Assembly: GCA_020632755.1 (NCBI GenBank)
Contig: JACKEY010000004.1
Span: 372,001 to 436,000 of the forward strand
Reading direction: 5' to 3'
Length of the DNA stretch: 64,000 bases
Origin: Alphaproteobacteria bacterium
Lineage (GTDB): Bacteria > Myxococcota_A > UBA796 > UBA2385
The stretch's first letter is position 1. Each line of letters starts with the position of its first letter. Shown piece by piece: positions 17,161 to 25,157 of the stretch. A model generated the notes under the pieces. It saw nothing but the letters and a program-made list of their open reading frames with translations, had not been told where the DNA came from and ran no database searches. The position numbers were made by a program, and so were the translations under genes.

Positions 17161-19959
17161 TCAGCGGGGGAAGCTCCGCGCCATGCGGAAGCCGATGGTG
17201 TCGCGTCCGGGGGACGGCGGGCGGGAAAGGCGCACCGCGACCCGGCACCAGGGCGCCGTATACCCGGCCATGCCCCCACGGATCCAGCGGAGTGGTTCGT
17301 TGTCCGACGATTGTTTCACCGTGAGTCGGCGGGGGAGCGGATCGTCCGTCGGACCGTCCGAGCACCAATCGTTCATGTTTCCGGCCATGTCCCGCACGCC
17401 GTAGACGCCCACGTCCCCTGGGTGGGCCCCAACGACCGTTGGCAGGGGAGGGCCGTTCAGGCTGTGCTTGCTTCTGCACCAGGTCGGGTCGAAGTGGGTG
17501 CCCCACGGATACGGTCGCCCATCCACCCCACGCGCGGCCTTCTCCCACTCGAGCGCCATCGGCAACCGCCACCCAGGGGCAGTGCGCAGCGAGAGCCAGC
17601 TCGCGAACTGACGGGCGGCGAACCAGTCCACCCGCATCGCGGGGTGGTCGGGCAACCACTCATCCCCCGTGCCATCCACCCCCAGACACCACCGCCCCTC
17701 CTCGAACCGGTATCCGGAAGCCCCCTCCCCATCCTCGGTCCCATGCCCCGGCGCCCACCGCCGCGCCTCCTCCCCCCGACCCTGCGCCTCCAGGTCGTTC
17801 AGGAAACCCAGGAACTCGCGGTTCGTCACCGGGAAGCGCCGGATCACGAAGCCATCGACCCACACCCGCTGCCGCGGCACCGCGTTGTGGGCCCCTGGGT
17901 CCCCGGTCCAGAACCAGCCGGCCGGCACGTAGCAGTCGTCTGGCCCCAGCGCGCCGGCCTCGGGCAGCACCACGGCGGTGGGCCCTGCGTCGCCTGGCGC
18001 CACGTTGTCCCAGTGCTCCTGCCGCCCGATGGACACGGGCAGATCGACGTCGATGCGCCCTGGGGCGGCCAGCTTGACCAGGTAGCTGCCCATCTCGAGC
18101 CGCAGGTCGACGACCGGGGTGCGGCCCAGGTCCATGACCGGCACCGGCACCAGCCGGCGGTCGCGTTCTTCGAACCGGAACAGCGCGGCGGTGGCGTCGG
18201 CGGGCTCGGTGTGCAGGGTCAGCCGACCGTCGCCCTGCAGGTAGGCGCGGTGGCGGCCGCGATCGTGGATGCGCAGCATCATCGCGGCGGTGCGGGTGGC
18301 GGCGTCGTCCTGGGCGGCTTCGGCGGCTTCGTGCTGGTGGCGGTGGTGCAGGGCGAGTCGATCGCGGGCTTCCGGCAGCTCGGGATCGGCGGACAGGGCG
18401 GCGTGCAGGGCCTGCAGCCACTCGGACTCGGCCACGTCGGCGGCGGTCTGCTTGCGGGCGGCTTCGTCCTGCAGCCGCCAGGCCGGCGCCTTGCGGTCGA
18501 CGGGAGCCCAGGCGGGCACCTCGGCCAGCAGGGCGTCGCCGCGTTGCTGCAGGTCCCGGGCCTCGTCGCGCAGGGCCTGGACCTCGGGCAGCAGCTGGTC
18601 GGCGCGGGCCACCTGCTCGAGCGCCCGCTGCCGCTGGGCCGCCCCGTCCAGCCAGCGCCGCACCCCGTCGGCCAGGGCCCCGGCGTCGGGCAGTCGCGCC
18701 GCGATGGGGTGGGTCATGGCGTCCTGGCAGAGCCGCCACAGCCCTTCGGGCACCGGCAGGGCCCCACCGCGCGGCTTCGGCGGAGGGCCGGCGCAGACGA
18801 GCTCCAGCGTGTCCAGGGCGGTGCGCCCCTGGTAGGCCCGCCGCCCGGCCAGGATCTCGTAGAGGATGGCGCCCAGCGCCCAGACGTCGGTGTGCGGGCC
18901 GATGTCCTGGGTACGACCGGCCGCCTGTTCCGGCGCCATGTAGGACGGCGTGCCCGCGACCGCGCCCATGCGTGTGGCCAGGCTGTCGCGGCCCGAGCGC
19001 GCGGTGCGCAGGTCGTCGGGCTCGATGCTGTCCAGGCTGTCCAGCCCGCCCAGGCTGTCGAGCGCCGGCCCCGGGCCCCGGCCACCGACCCGGGCCAGGC
19101 CCCAGTCCAGCACCAGCACCCGGCCGAAGCTGCCCAGCATGGCGTTGTCGGGCTTGAGGTCCCGGTGCACCACCCCGCGGGCATGGGCGTAGCCGACGGT
19201 CTCGCAGATGCGGTGGAAGGCGTCGACCAGCCGCCGCAGGGTCCAGCCGGCGGCCGGCAGCCCGGCGGGCACCTCGCCGCGGGCCTGGTGCACCGCCTGG
19301 ATGACCTGGGACAGGGTCAGGCCGCGCACCTCTTCCATGGTGAAGAACAGCCGCCCGTCGGGCAGGCGACCCAGGTCGTGCACCGGCACGATGCCCGGGT
19401 GGTGCAGCTGGGCCGCGACCTGGGCTTCTTCGATGAACCGGGCCACGCGCATCGGGGTCGCGTCTTTGCCCGTGCGCATCAGCTTCATGGCCATGGTGCG
19501 CTGCAGCAGGCGATCGCGGACGCGCAGCACCTCGCCCATGCCGCCCATGCCCAGCCGCTCCATGCGCTCGTAGCGGTCGGGGTTGGCGTGCCCGAAGGCC
19601 GCGGGGTCGGCTTCCGGCGCGGCCACGGGCACGGCCCCGGTCACGTCTTCGGGCAGCTCGTCGGGCAGGTCGATCTGCCGGGTCCCGCTGCCGGCCGGCT
19701 CACCGGTCCAGCCGCTCTCCCCCGTGTCGTGGGTACCGCTCTCCCAGGGAGCCAGCGTGGGGTCCTCGATCTCGACGAGCGGGCCCTCCTCGACCGGCGG
19801 CGCCTCCTCCTCGACCGGCGGCGCCTCCTCCTCCCCCGGATCGCTCTCGGCCCGGGCCAGGGCGTCGTCGAGCGCACCCTGCACCTCGACGTCCAGCCCG
19901 TAGCGCCGGACGATCTGCTGCAGGAGCGCGCGCGCCCGGTCGCCGTCCAGGGTGCTCAT
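17161..19959 (-). CDS. Serine/threonine protein kinase fused to an FGE-sulfatase (SUMF1-type) domain
   Basis: A 932-residue protein. Residues 1-125 are an acidic, Pro-rich lead (twice EEEAPPV). A Hanks-type kinase follows at about 130-440: glycine loop LGMGGMGEV 136-144, catalytic Lys in AMKL near 159, HRDLKPDN at 265-272, DWG (not DFG) at 285-287 and APE at 342-344, with GTPSYMAPEQA. Residues 440-560 are helical. The C-terminal quarter (about 690-932) is an FGE/SUMF1-like domain: VPAGWFWTGDP, RFPVTNREFL, WRLPMALEWEKAARG, VRDMAGNMNDW, RWIRGGM and IGFRMAR. No Cys pair of the aerobic FGE type was seen, so this domain probably senses or binds rather than makes formylglycine. No TM helix is evident. 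It lies directly behind two PilT genes. Confidence 0.9.
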   Translation of the reverse strand: MSTLDGDRARALLQQIVRRYGLDVEVQGALDDALARAESDPGEEEAPPVEEEAPPVEEGPLVEIEDPTLAPWESGTHDTGESGWTGEPAGSGTRQIDLPDELPEDVTGAVPVAAPEADPAAFGHANPDRYERMERLGMGGMGEVLRVRDRLLQRTMAMKLMRTGKDATPMRVARFIEEAQVAAQLHHPGIVPVHDLGRLPDGRLFFTMEEVRGLTLSQVIQAVHQARGEVPAGLPAAGWTLRRLVDAFHRICETVGYAHARGVVHRDLKPDNAMLGSFGRVLVLDWGLARVGGRGPGPALDSLGGLDSLDSIEPDDLRTARSGRDSLATRMGAVAGTPSYMAPEQAAGRTQDIGPHTDVWALGAILYEILAGRRAYQGRTALDTLELVCAGPPPKPRGGALPVPEGLWRLCQDAMTHPIAARLPDAGALADGVRRWLDGAAQRQRALEQVARADQLLPEVQALRDEARDLQQRGDALLAEVPAWAPVDRKAPAWRLQDEAARKQTAADVAESEWLQALHAALSADPELPEARDRLALHHRHQHEAAEAAQDDAATRTAAMMLRIHDRGRHRAYLQGDGRLTLHTEPADATAALFRFEERDRRLVPVPVMDLGRTPVVDLRLEMGSYLVKLAAPGRIDVDLPVSIGRQEHWDNVAPGDAGPTAVVLPEAGALGPDDCYVPAGWFWTGDPGAHNAVPRQRVWVDGFVIRRFPVTNREFLGFLNDLEAQGRGEEARRWAPGHGTEDGEGASGYRFEEGRWCLGVDGTGDEWLPDHPAMRVDWFAARQFASWLSLRTAPGWRLPMALEWEKAARGVDGRPYPWGTHFDPTWCRSKHSLNGPPLPTVVGAHPGDVGVYGVRDMAGNMNDWCSDGPTDDPLPRRLTVKQSSDNEPLRWIRGGMAGYTAPWCRVAVRLSRPPSPGRDTIGFRMARSFPR

Positions 19960-20008
19960 GCCAGCGGCGTAATTCGCCGCGCCGGTTCCGGCGCGACGCC
20001 CGCGATCG

Positions 20009-21148
20009 CTACTCCTCGAGCTTCACGTCCACGCCGCGCTGCTTCAGCCAGCGCCGCATCTCGTCCTTGTCGAGCGCCTTCTCGAGCGCGGCTTCCGGGT
20101 CGACCATCTCCTCGTTCACCAGCGTGCGCAGGCTCTCGTCCATCGGGATCATGCCGCGCTTCTTGTTCTGGCTGATGTAGCCGGGGATCTGGTGGGTCTT
20201 GCCTTCCCGGATCAGGCTGCTCAGGCTGGGCGAGCCGAACATGACCTCCACCGCCGCGATGCGCCCGCCGCCCTTCCGGCGCAGCAGCTGCTGGGCAAGG
20301 ATGCCCTTCACGACGCTGCTGAGCACGCCCCGCACGCCGTCCTGGCGGTCCGTCGGGAAGACGTTGATGATCCGGTCGATGGTCTTGGCGGCCGAGTTCG
20401 TGTGCAGGGTGCCGAAGACCAGCAAGCCGGTCTCGGCGGCGGAGAGCGCCATCTCGATGGTCTCGAGGTCGCGCATCTCGCCGACCAGGATGCAGTCGGG
20501 GTCTTCGCGCACGGCGGCCTTGAGCGCCTTGCTGAAGCTGCGGCTGTTCGGGCCGATCTCGCGCTGGGACACCAGCGCGGCCTGGTTCTCGTGCACGAAC
20601 TCGATGGGGTCTTCGATGGTGACGAAGTGCATCGGCCGGCGCTGGTTCATGTCGTGGATGATCGCGGCCAGCGTCGTCGACTTGCCGGAGCCCGTCGGTC
20701 CCGTCACCAGCACCAGCCCGCCCTCGAGCCGGGTGAGCCGCCGGATCGAGCCCGGCAGTCCCAGCTGATCGAGGGTCATGATCTTGGTCGGGATGATCCG
20801 GAAGACGGCGCCCCGGCCGCGGTGCTGCTTGAACAGGTTCACGCGGAAGCGGGCCAGGCCGGGCACCTCGTAGGCGAAGTCGGCGTCGCCGCACTCGACG
20901 TAGGACTTCCACAGGTGATCGGGCGTGATCGGCTGGATCAGCCGGTCGTAGTCGCCGTCGTCCAGGATGCGGTAGCGGATCGGCTCGAGCCGGCCCGACG
21001 TGCGGAAGATGGGCGGGCGGCCCACCGACAGGTGCAGGTCGCTGGCGCCGCGGTCGTTCATCAGCCGCAGGAAGCGGTCGATGGGGCGGCGGGTGCCGAC
21101 GGCTTCTTCGGGGGTGGCGGAGCCACTGCGGGGAGGAGGAGTGGTCAC
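20009..21148 (-). CDS. pilT: PilT-type twitching motility ATPase
   Basis: A 379-residue hexameric ATPase of the type IV pilus retraction family, acting at the inner-membrane base of the pilus. The N-terminal domain carries GASDLHLSVG; the C-terminal RecA-like domain has Walker A GPTGSGKSTT (about 148-157), the Asp box TIEDPIEFVHE, Walker B CILVGEMRDLETI and a His box TLHTNSAAKTIDRI. The PilT-specific AIRNLIRE-like helix appears as SLSSLIREGKTHQIPGYI. The GTG start overlaps the stop of the upstream HEAT-PilT gene by 4 nt, with GGAGGACC before it. Two paralogous ATPases made from one mRNA suggest mixed or alternating motors, but this is inference. No pilin or pilC gene is present here. Confidence 0.88.
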   Translation of the reverse strand: MTTPPPRSGSATPEEAVGTRRPIDRFLRLMNDRGASDLHLSVGRPPIFRTSGRLEPIRYRILDDGDYDRLIQPITPDHLWKSYVECGDADFAYEVPGLARFRVNLFKQHRGRGAVFRIIPTKIMTLDQLGLPGSIRRLTRLEGGLVLVTGPTGSGKSTTLAAIIHDMNQRRPMHFVTIEDPIEFVHENQAALVSQREIGPNSRSFSKALKAAVREDPDCILVGEMRDLETIEMALSAAETGLLVFGTLHTNSAAKTIDRIINVFPTDRQDGVRGVLSSVVKGILAQQLLRRKGGGRIAAVEVMFGSPSLSSLIREGKTHQIPGYISQNKKRGMIPMDESLRTLVNEEMVDPEAALEKALDKDEMRRWLKQRGVDVKLEE

Positions 21149-23634
21149 GCGAGGTCCTCCGGCTTGTCGGACTGCATCTGGGCCAGGAAGCGGGGGCTGC
21201 ACCGCGGCTCGAAGGTGGCGGGGTTGTCGGCCCGACGCCAGGCGTCTTCGGCGCTGATCAGGTCGTGATCGACCAGGTCGAGCAGGGCGTGGTCGCGGGT
21301 CTGCATGCCCTTGCGGCGGCCGATCTGCATCTGGCTGGGGATCTGGAAGCTCTTGTTGTCGCGGATGAGGTTGCCGACGGACAGCGTGCCCTTGAGCACC
21401 TCGAACACCGCGACGCGGCCCTGGCCGGTCTTGCGCGGCATCAGCGACTGGCTGACGACGTACTTGAGCGACTCGGACAGGCTCATCCGGACCTGGGGCT
21501 GTTCGTCCGGGGGGAAGGCCCCGACCAGGCGCTCGACGGTCTGGATGGCGCTGGTCGTGTGCATGGTCGCGATGACCAGGTGGCCGGTCTCCGCCGCTTC
21601 GAGCGACATGCGGATGGTCTCCTGGTCGCGCATCTCGCCGACCATGATGACGTCGGGGTCTTCGCGCAGGGCGCCGCGCAGCGCGCGGGCGAAGGTCTCG
21701 GTGTGCTCGCCGACCTCGCGCTGGTTGACCAGGGCGACCTTGACCGGGTGCACGAACTCGATGGGGTCTTCGAGGGTGATGATGTGGACCGGCTTGGTCT
21801 CGTTGATCAGGTTCACCAGGGCCGCCAGGGTCGTGGACTTGCCGCTGCCGGCGGGGCCGCTGACCACGATGATCCCCTGGTGGTAGTCCAGCAGCTCGGT
21901 GAGCTGCGGCGGGATGCGCAGGTCGCTGAAGGTGGGCGGCACGTTGGGGATGACGCGGAAGGCAGCGGCCCAGCCCTTGCGCTGCTCGTAGAGGTTGGCG
22001 CGGTAGCGACCGACCTCGGGCACGGCGTGGCAGAAGTCCAGCTCGCCGTCTTCGCGGGCGATGCGCACCTGCCGAGGGGTCAACAGCTCGAACAGGTCAC
22101 GCTCGGCGTGGGCGGCGCTGAACGGCTCCCAGCCCTCGAGCCGGACCAGCTGGCCGTTGCGGCGCACCATCGGGGGCTCGCCGATGGTGACGTGGATGTC
22201 GCTGGCGCCCATCTCGCGGGCCATGGCCAGCAGGCGGTCGATGGGGCGGGTGAGTGCTTCGCCGGGGACGGCCGAGGTCTCGTCTTCGGGGTCCTCGAAG
22301 CTCACCTCGAGCCGCTGCGACATGTCCCGCATGACCTCGGCCGTGCGGGTGCGGACCTCGCTGCTGGGGTCCTGTTCCTTGACCTGGCGCAGCAGCGGCA
22401 GCAGGCGGCGGTCCGTGTAGTGGGACAGGGCGGACACGACCTCGAGCCGCACTTCGGTCCGGGGGTCCCGCAACAGCCCGGTCAGCGGCTTGAGGGCCAC
22501 CGGCGAGCCCAGGCGCCCCAGGGCGTCGATGGCGGCCCAGCGGGTGTCGGGGTCCTTGAGCGCTTCGACCAGGTAGGGGATGGCGCGCTCGTCGCCCAGC
22601 CGGGCCAGGGTCTCGCAGGCGGTGATCCGCAGCCACCAGTCGGGATCCTTGAGCAGCTTGCAGACGGGGCCGACCAGCCGGGGGTCGTCGAAGCGCTCGG
22701 CCAGCACCAGGGCGTTGGTGCGGATGCCCTCGTCTTCGTGGGCCAGCAGCTGTACGGCGGGCCGCAGCACGTCGTCGCCGAAGGTCTGGAGGGTCTCCAG
22801 GATCCGGGTGCGCAGCCAGCCCACCAGGTCCTTGGCGTAGGCCAGGATGGCCAGCAGGATCTCGGCGGGCTCGCCGGTCTCGAGCATGACCTCGACGCAC
22901 AAGCGGCGGGTGCTGTCTTCGCCCTCGCCCAGCAGCTCCAGCAGCCGGGTGCGCATGCCCTGGGGGTTGGACTTGGCGGCGCGGCGCAGCCAGGAGCTGG
23001 CCCGCTCGCGCACGGTGCCTTCGCCGTGGGCGAAGCGCTCGACCATCAGCTCGGCGATCTCGGGGCTGTCCAGCCGCTCCAGCGCCTGCATGGCGTAGGT
23101 GGCGACCTTGATGTCGTCGCTCTTGGCGGCCTTGAGCAGGGGGCCGACGTTCTCGAGGCGGCCGGCGGTGACGAGCTCCTGCAGGGCCCGCATGCGCAGG
23201 TCCTCGGGCGCTTCCTGGGTGGCGCGCTGCAGCCACTTCACGCGCTCACCGCCGTCGAGCAGCAGGGCGATGTCCCAGCCCTGGCGCTGGCGGCGGCTGT
23301 TGCTGTCGTGCACCAGCTCTTCGATGGCGGGGTTGATCACGTCCCCGGGCAGCTTGGCCACCGCCCGGGTGGCGAAGGACTTCAGGTGTGGCGCCTTGCT
23401 GTTGGCTTCCGCCAGCAGCTTGCGCACGGCGCCGGTGTCGGCGTCGGCGGTGAACATCTCGACGCCCAGCTGTCGGACCCGGGTGTCTTCGTGGAACAGC
23501 AGCGGCACGACCTCGGCCGCGCGCAGGCTGACCTTGCGCGCCGACTCGATCAGGACGTTGCGCTCTGCGTCGCTGCGCCAGTCGCTCTGTGCGAGGCGGT
23601 CCACCAGCGATCGACGGGTTCCGAACAAGGCCAT
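21145..23634 (-). CDS. HEAT-repeat protein fused to a PilT-type ATPase
   Basis: An 829-residue fusion. Residues 1-450 are about a dozen HEAT-like helical repeats (for example HEDEGIRTNALVLAERFDDP, DPDWWLRITACETLARLGDE and DPRTEVRLEVVSALSHYTD), of the kind used for protein binding. From about 465 follows a complete PilT: GASDIHVTIGEPP, Walker A GPAGSGKSTT near 590, LEDPIEFVHP, VIMVGEMRDQETI and TMHTTSAIQTVERL. PilT is usually about 350-400 residues and stand-alone; a long N-terminal HEAT domain is unusual and may dock the motor to a partner. GGAG lies nine bases before the ATG. It leads the operon with the second PilT and probably the kinase. Confidence 0.88.
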   Translation of the reverse strand: MALFGTRRSLVDRLAQSDWRSDAERNVLIESARKVSLRAAEVVPLLFHEDTRVRQLGVEMFTADADTGAVRKLLAEANSKAPHLKSFATRAVAKLPGDVINPAIEELVHDSNSRRQRQGWDIALLLDGGERVKWLQRATQEAPEDLRMRALQELVTAGRLENVGPLLKAAKSDDIKVATYAMQALERLDSPEIAELMVERFAHGEGTVRERASSWLRRAAKSNPQGMRTRLLELLGEGEDSTRRLCVEVMLETGEPAEILLAILAYAKDLVGWLRTRILETLQTFGDDVLRPAVQLLAHEDEGIRTNALVLAERFDDPRLVGPVCKLLKDPDWWLRITACETLARLGDERAIPYLVEALKDPDTRWAAIDALGRLGSPVALKPLTGLLRDPRTEVRLEVVSALSHYTDRRLLPLLRQVKEQDPSSEVRTRTAEVMRDMSQRLEVSFEDPEDETSAVPGEALTRPIDRLLAMAREMGASDIHVTIGEPPMVRRNGQLVRLEGWEPFSAAHAERDLFELLTPRQVRIAREDGELDFCHAVPEVGRYRANLYEQRKGWAAAFRVIPNVPPTFSDLRIPPQLTELLDYHQGIIVVSGPAGSGKSTTLAALVNLINETKPVHIITLEDPIEFVHPVKVALVNQREVGEHTETFARALRGALREDPDVIMVGEMRDQETIRMSLEAAETGHLVIATMHTTSAIQTVERLVGAFPPDEQPQVRMSLSESLKYVVSQSLMPRKTGQGRVAVFEVLKGTLSVGNLIRDNKSFQIPSQMQIGRRKGMQTRDHALLDLVDHDLISAEDAWRRADNPATFEPRCSPRFLAQMQSDKPEDLA

Positions 23635-23786
23635 GGGGGCAGGACTCCGGGCGGCTCGTGGACGTGCGGCCCACCCGCTGGTGGCTGCCGCTCTCGCCGG
23701 GAGTATGCAACACCGCAGGCCTTCGGCGCGGGCCCGGCGGGTTCGGCGGGGCTACACTCCGGGGGCGTTGCGGCGGGAGCGGATCG

Positions 23787-24665
23787 GTGAGCGGGCTCGA
23801 CCCCCACTACAGGCACGACCGGAGCGGCCTGCAGGCCGTCGTCAGTCCGCCCGTGGACGACGTCTGCGCGGTCGCGTGGCACCCGCGGCGCGAAGAGCTG
23901 GTCGTGGCCGGCCGAGCCGGGACGCTGGCCTTGTTCGATCCTGTCATGGGTACGCGCACCCTGGCCGACGACCTGCCGGAAGCCGGCGCGGTGGCCGTCG
24001 ACGGCACCGGCGAGCGGGTCGCGATCCTGGGCCGCGGGGGGCCGCTCGAGCTGCGGACCCTGCCGGGCGCCGACCGCATCGCCCGGGTCGAGGTGGGCCT
24101 GGTGTCGTCGCTGTGGGTCGCCTGGTGGCGCAACGGCGTGGTGGTCACCGGCAAGGGGCTCGACGGGGCGCGGATCCTGGTGCTGGACGAGCAGGGCCGC
24201 CGCCGCGCCGCGGGGGCGCTCCCGGACGGGGTGGTCGCCGGCGTCGATGCCGACGGCCGCATCGTGCTGGGCCGGGTCACCAGCGGCGGGCCCGAGATCC
24301 ACCCGCTCGGCAAGGGGCGCTTCGACCGGCGCGCGCCGACCAGTCACCGGCTGCGGTTCACGGGCCAGGGGCGGCTGCTGGGCGTGGCCGAGGGCGGTGT
24401 CACCGTCTGGGAGCCCGACGGCAGCTCGCTGACCGTGCGGTCCTTCGGCATCACCAGCGCCGCGTTGTCCCGGGACGAGCAGACCGTCGCCATCGGCACC
24501 CGCGACGGCGGGGTCGGGCTGGCGGGCCTGCAGGCCGGCAGCGTCGACCGCGCGCACCCCGACAAGACCGGCGGTCACGAGCTGGCGGTGCGGTCCGTGG
24601 GCTTCAGCCGCCGCGGACGGTGGCTGGCGAGCGTCGGGGATCGGCTGTGGCTGTGGAGCTGGTGA
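23787..24665 (+). CDS. WD40-like beta-propeller protein
   Basis: A 292-residue cytoplasmic protein without a signal peptide. Repeats with WD40-like spacing run throughout: VCAVAWHPRREELVVAGRAGTLALFDP, then VAVDGTGERVAILGRGG, GVTVWEPDGSSL, SAALSRDEQTVAIGTRDGG and VRSVGFSRRGRWLASVGDRLWLWSW at the end. Six or seven blades are likely. The GTG at 23787 has GGAG seven bases upstream; the longer frame above it is antisense to the HEAT-PilT gene. It is divergent from the HEAT-PilT gene (152 nt gap) and may belong to the same functional group, as a scaffold, though that is only positional inference. Confidence 0.75.
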   Translation: MSGLDPHYRHDRSGLQAVVSPPVDDVCAVAWHPRREELVVAGRAGTLALFDPVMGTRTLADDLPEAGAVAVDGTGERVAILGRGGPLELRTLPGADRIARVEVGLVSSLWVAWWRNGVVVTGKGLDGARILVLDEQGRRRAAGALPDGVVAGVDADGRIVLGRVTSGGPEIHPLGKGRFDRRAPTSHRLRFTGQGRLLGVAEGGVTVWEPDGSSLTVRSFGITSAALSRDEQTVAIGTRDGGVGLAGLQAGSVDRAHPDKTGGHELAVRSVGFSRRGRWLASVGDRLWLWSW

Positions 24666-24675
24666 GCGCGCTCAC
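24662..24675. terminator. Candidate stop-codon palindrome between convergent genes
   Basis: GTGAGCG and CGCTCAC form a perfect 14-base palindrome. The TGA of the propeller gene lies in the left arm and the complement of the lipoprotein gene's TGA in the right arm. Only six bases separate the two stops, so a shared structure is plausible. Confidence 0.35.
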
Positions 24676-25157
24676 AGGTCCTGCAGCACCTCGACCTGGA
24701 TGTCGCCGTACTCGTAGGCGTCGTAGCCGTCGACGATGAGCACGACCTGCTGGCCTTCCTGCAGCTCGATGTAGATCTGGCTGGCGGTGTTGTCGGCGGA
24801 CGCGTCGTTGTTGCAGGCGATGACCTCGCCGTTGCAGTCGCCATCCAGGATGTACAGGATGGTGTCGAACTCGCTGCCGAAGGTGTTGAAGGTGTACCCG
24901 GCGGTCGCCGGCGCGGTCCAGGTCCAGCCCCAGTCCTGGCCGTCGTCGCCGACTTCCTCGCCGTTGCAGCTGCTGCCCTGGTAGTCGTCGCCGTCGGTCT
25001 CGCCGGTGGCCAGGGGCTGGGCGACCTCGCTGCCCAGGTCGTCGTCGATGCAGACGCTCTCGGACCCGTCGCCGTCGCCGTCGCCGCCGTCCTTGTCGCC
25101 GCAGGCGAGCAGCAGGACGGGCAGGGGGGCCAGGGTCAGCAGGGTGCGCGGGCTCAT
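24672..25157 (-). CDS. Small Asp-rich lipoprotein with PPC-like beta domain
   Basis: A 161-residue predicted lipoprotein (LPVLLLAC, Cys 19) with a Gly/Asp-rich tether (DKDGGDGDGDG). Its beta domain resembles bacterial pre-peptidase C-terminal (PPC) modules: WGWTWTAPATAGYTFNTFGS, then FDTILYILDGDCNG, IACNNDASADN and LQEGQQVVLIVDGYD. Such modules are found on secreted proteins of this group, often as carbohydrate- or surface-binding units. The ATG overlaps the stop of the JAMM-DinG helicase gene by 4 nt (ATGA), an odd pairing of a DNA enzyme with a surface lipoprotein that may reflect only co-transcription. GGAGAC precedes the ATG. Confidence 0.75.
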   Translation of the reverse strand: MSPRTLLTLAPLPVLLLACGDKDGGDGDGDGSESVCIDDDLGSEVAQPLATGETDGDDYQGSSCNGEEVGDDGQDWGWTWTAPATAGYTFNTFGSEFDTILYILDGDCNGEVIACNNDASADNTASQIYIELQEGQQVVLIVDGYDAYEYGDIQVEVLQDL

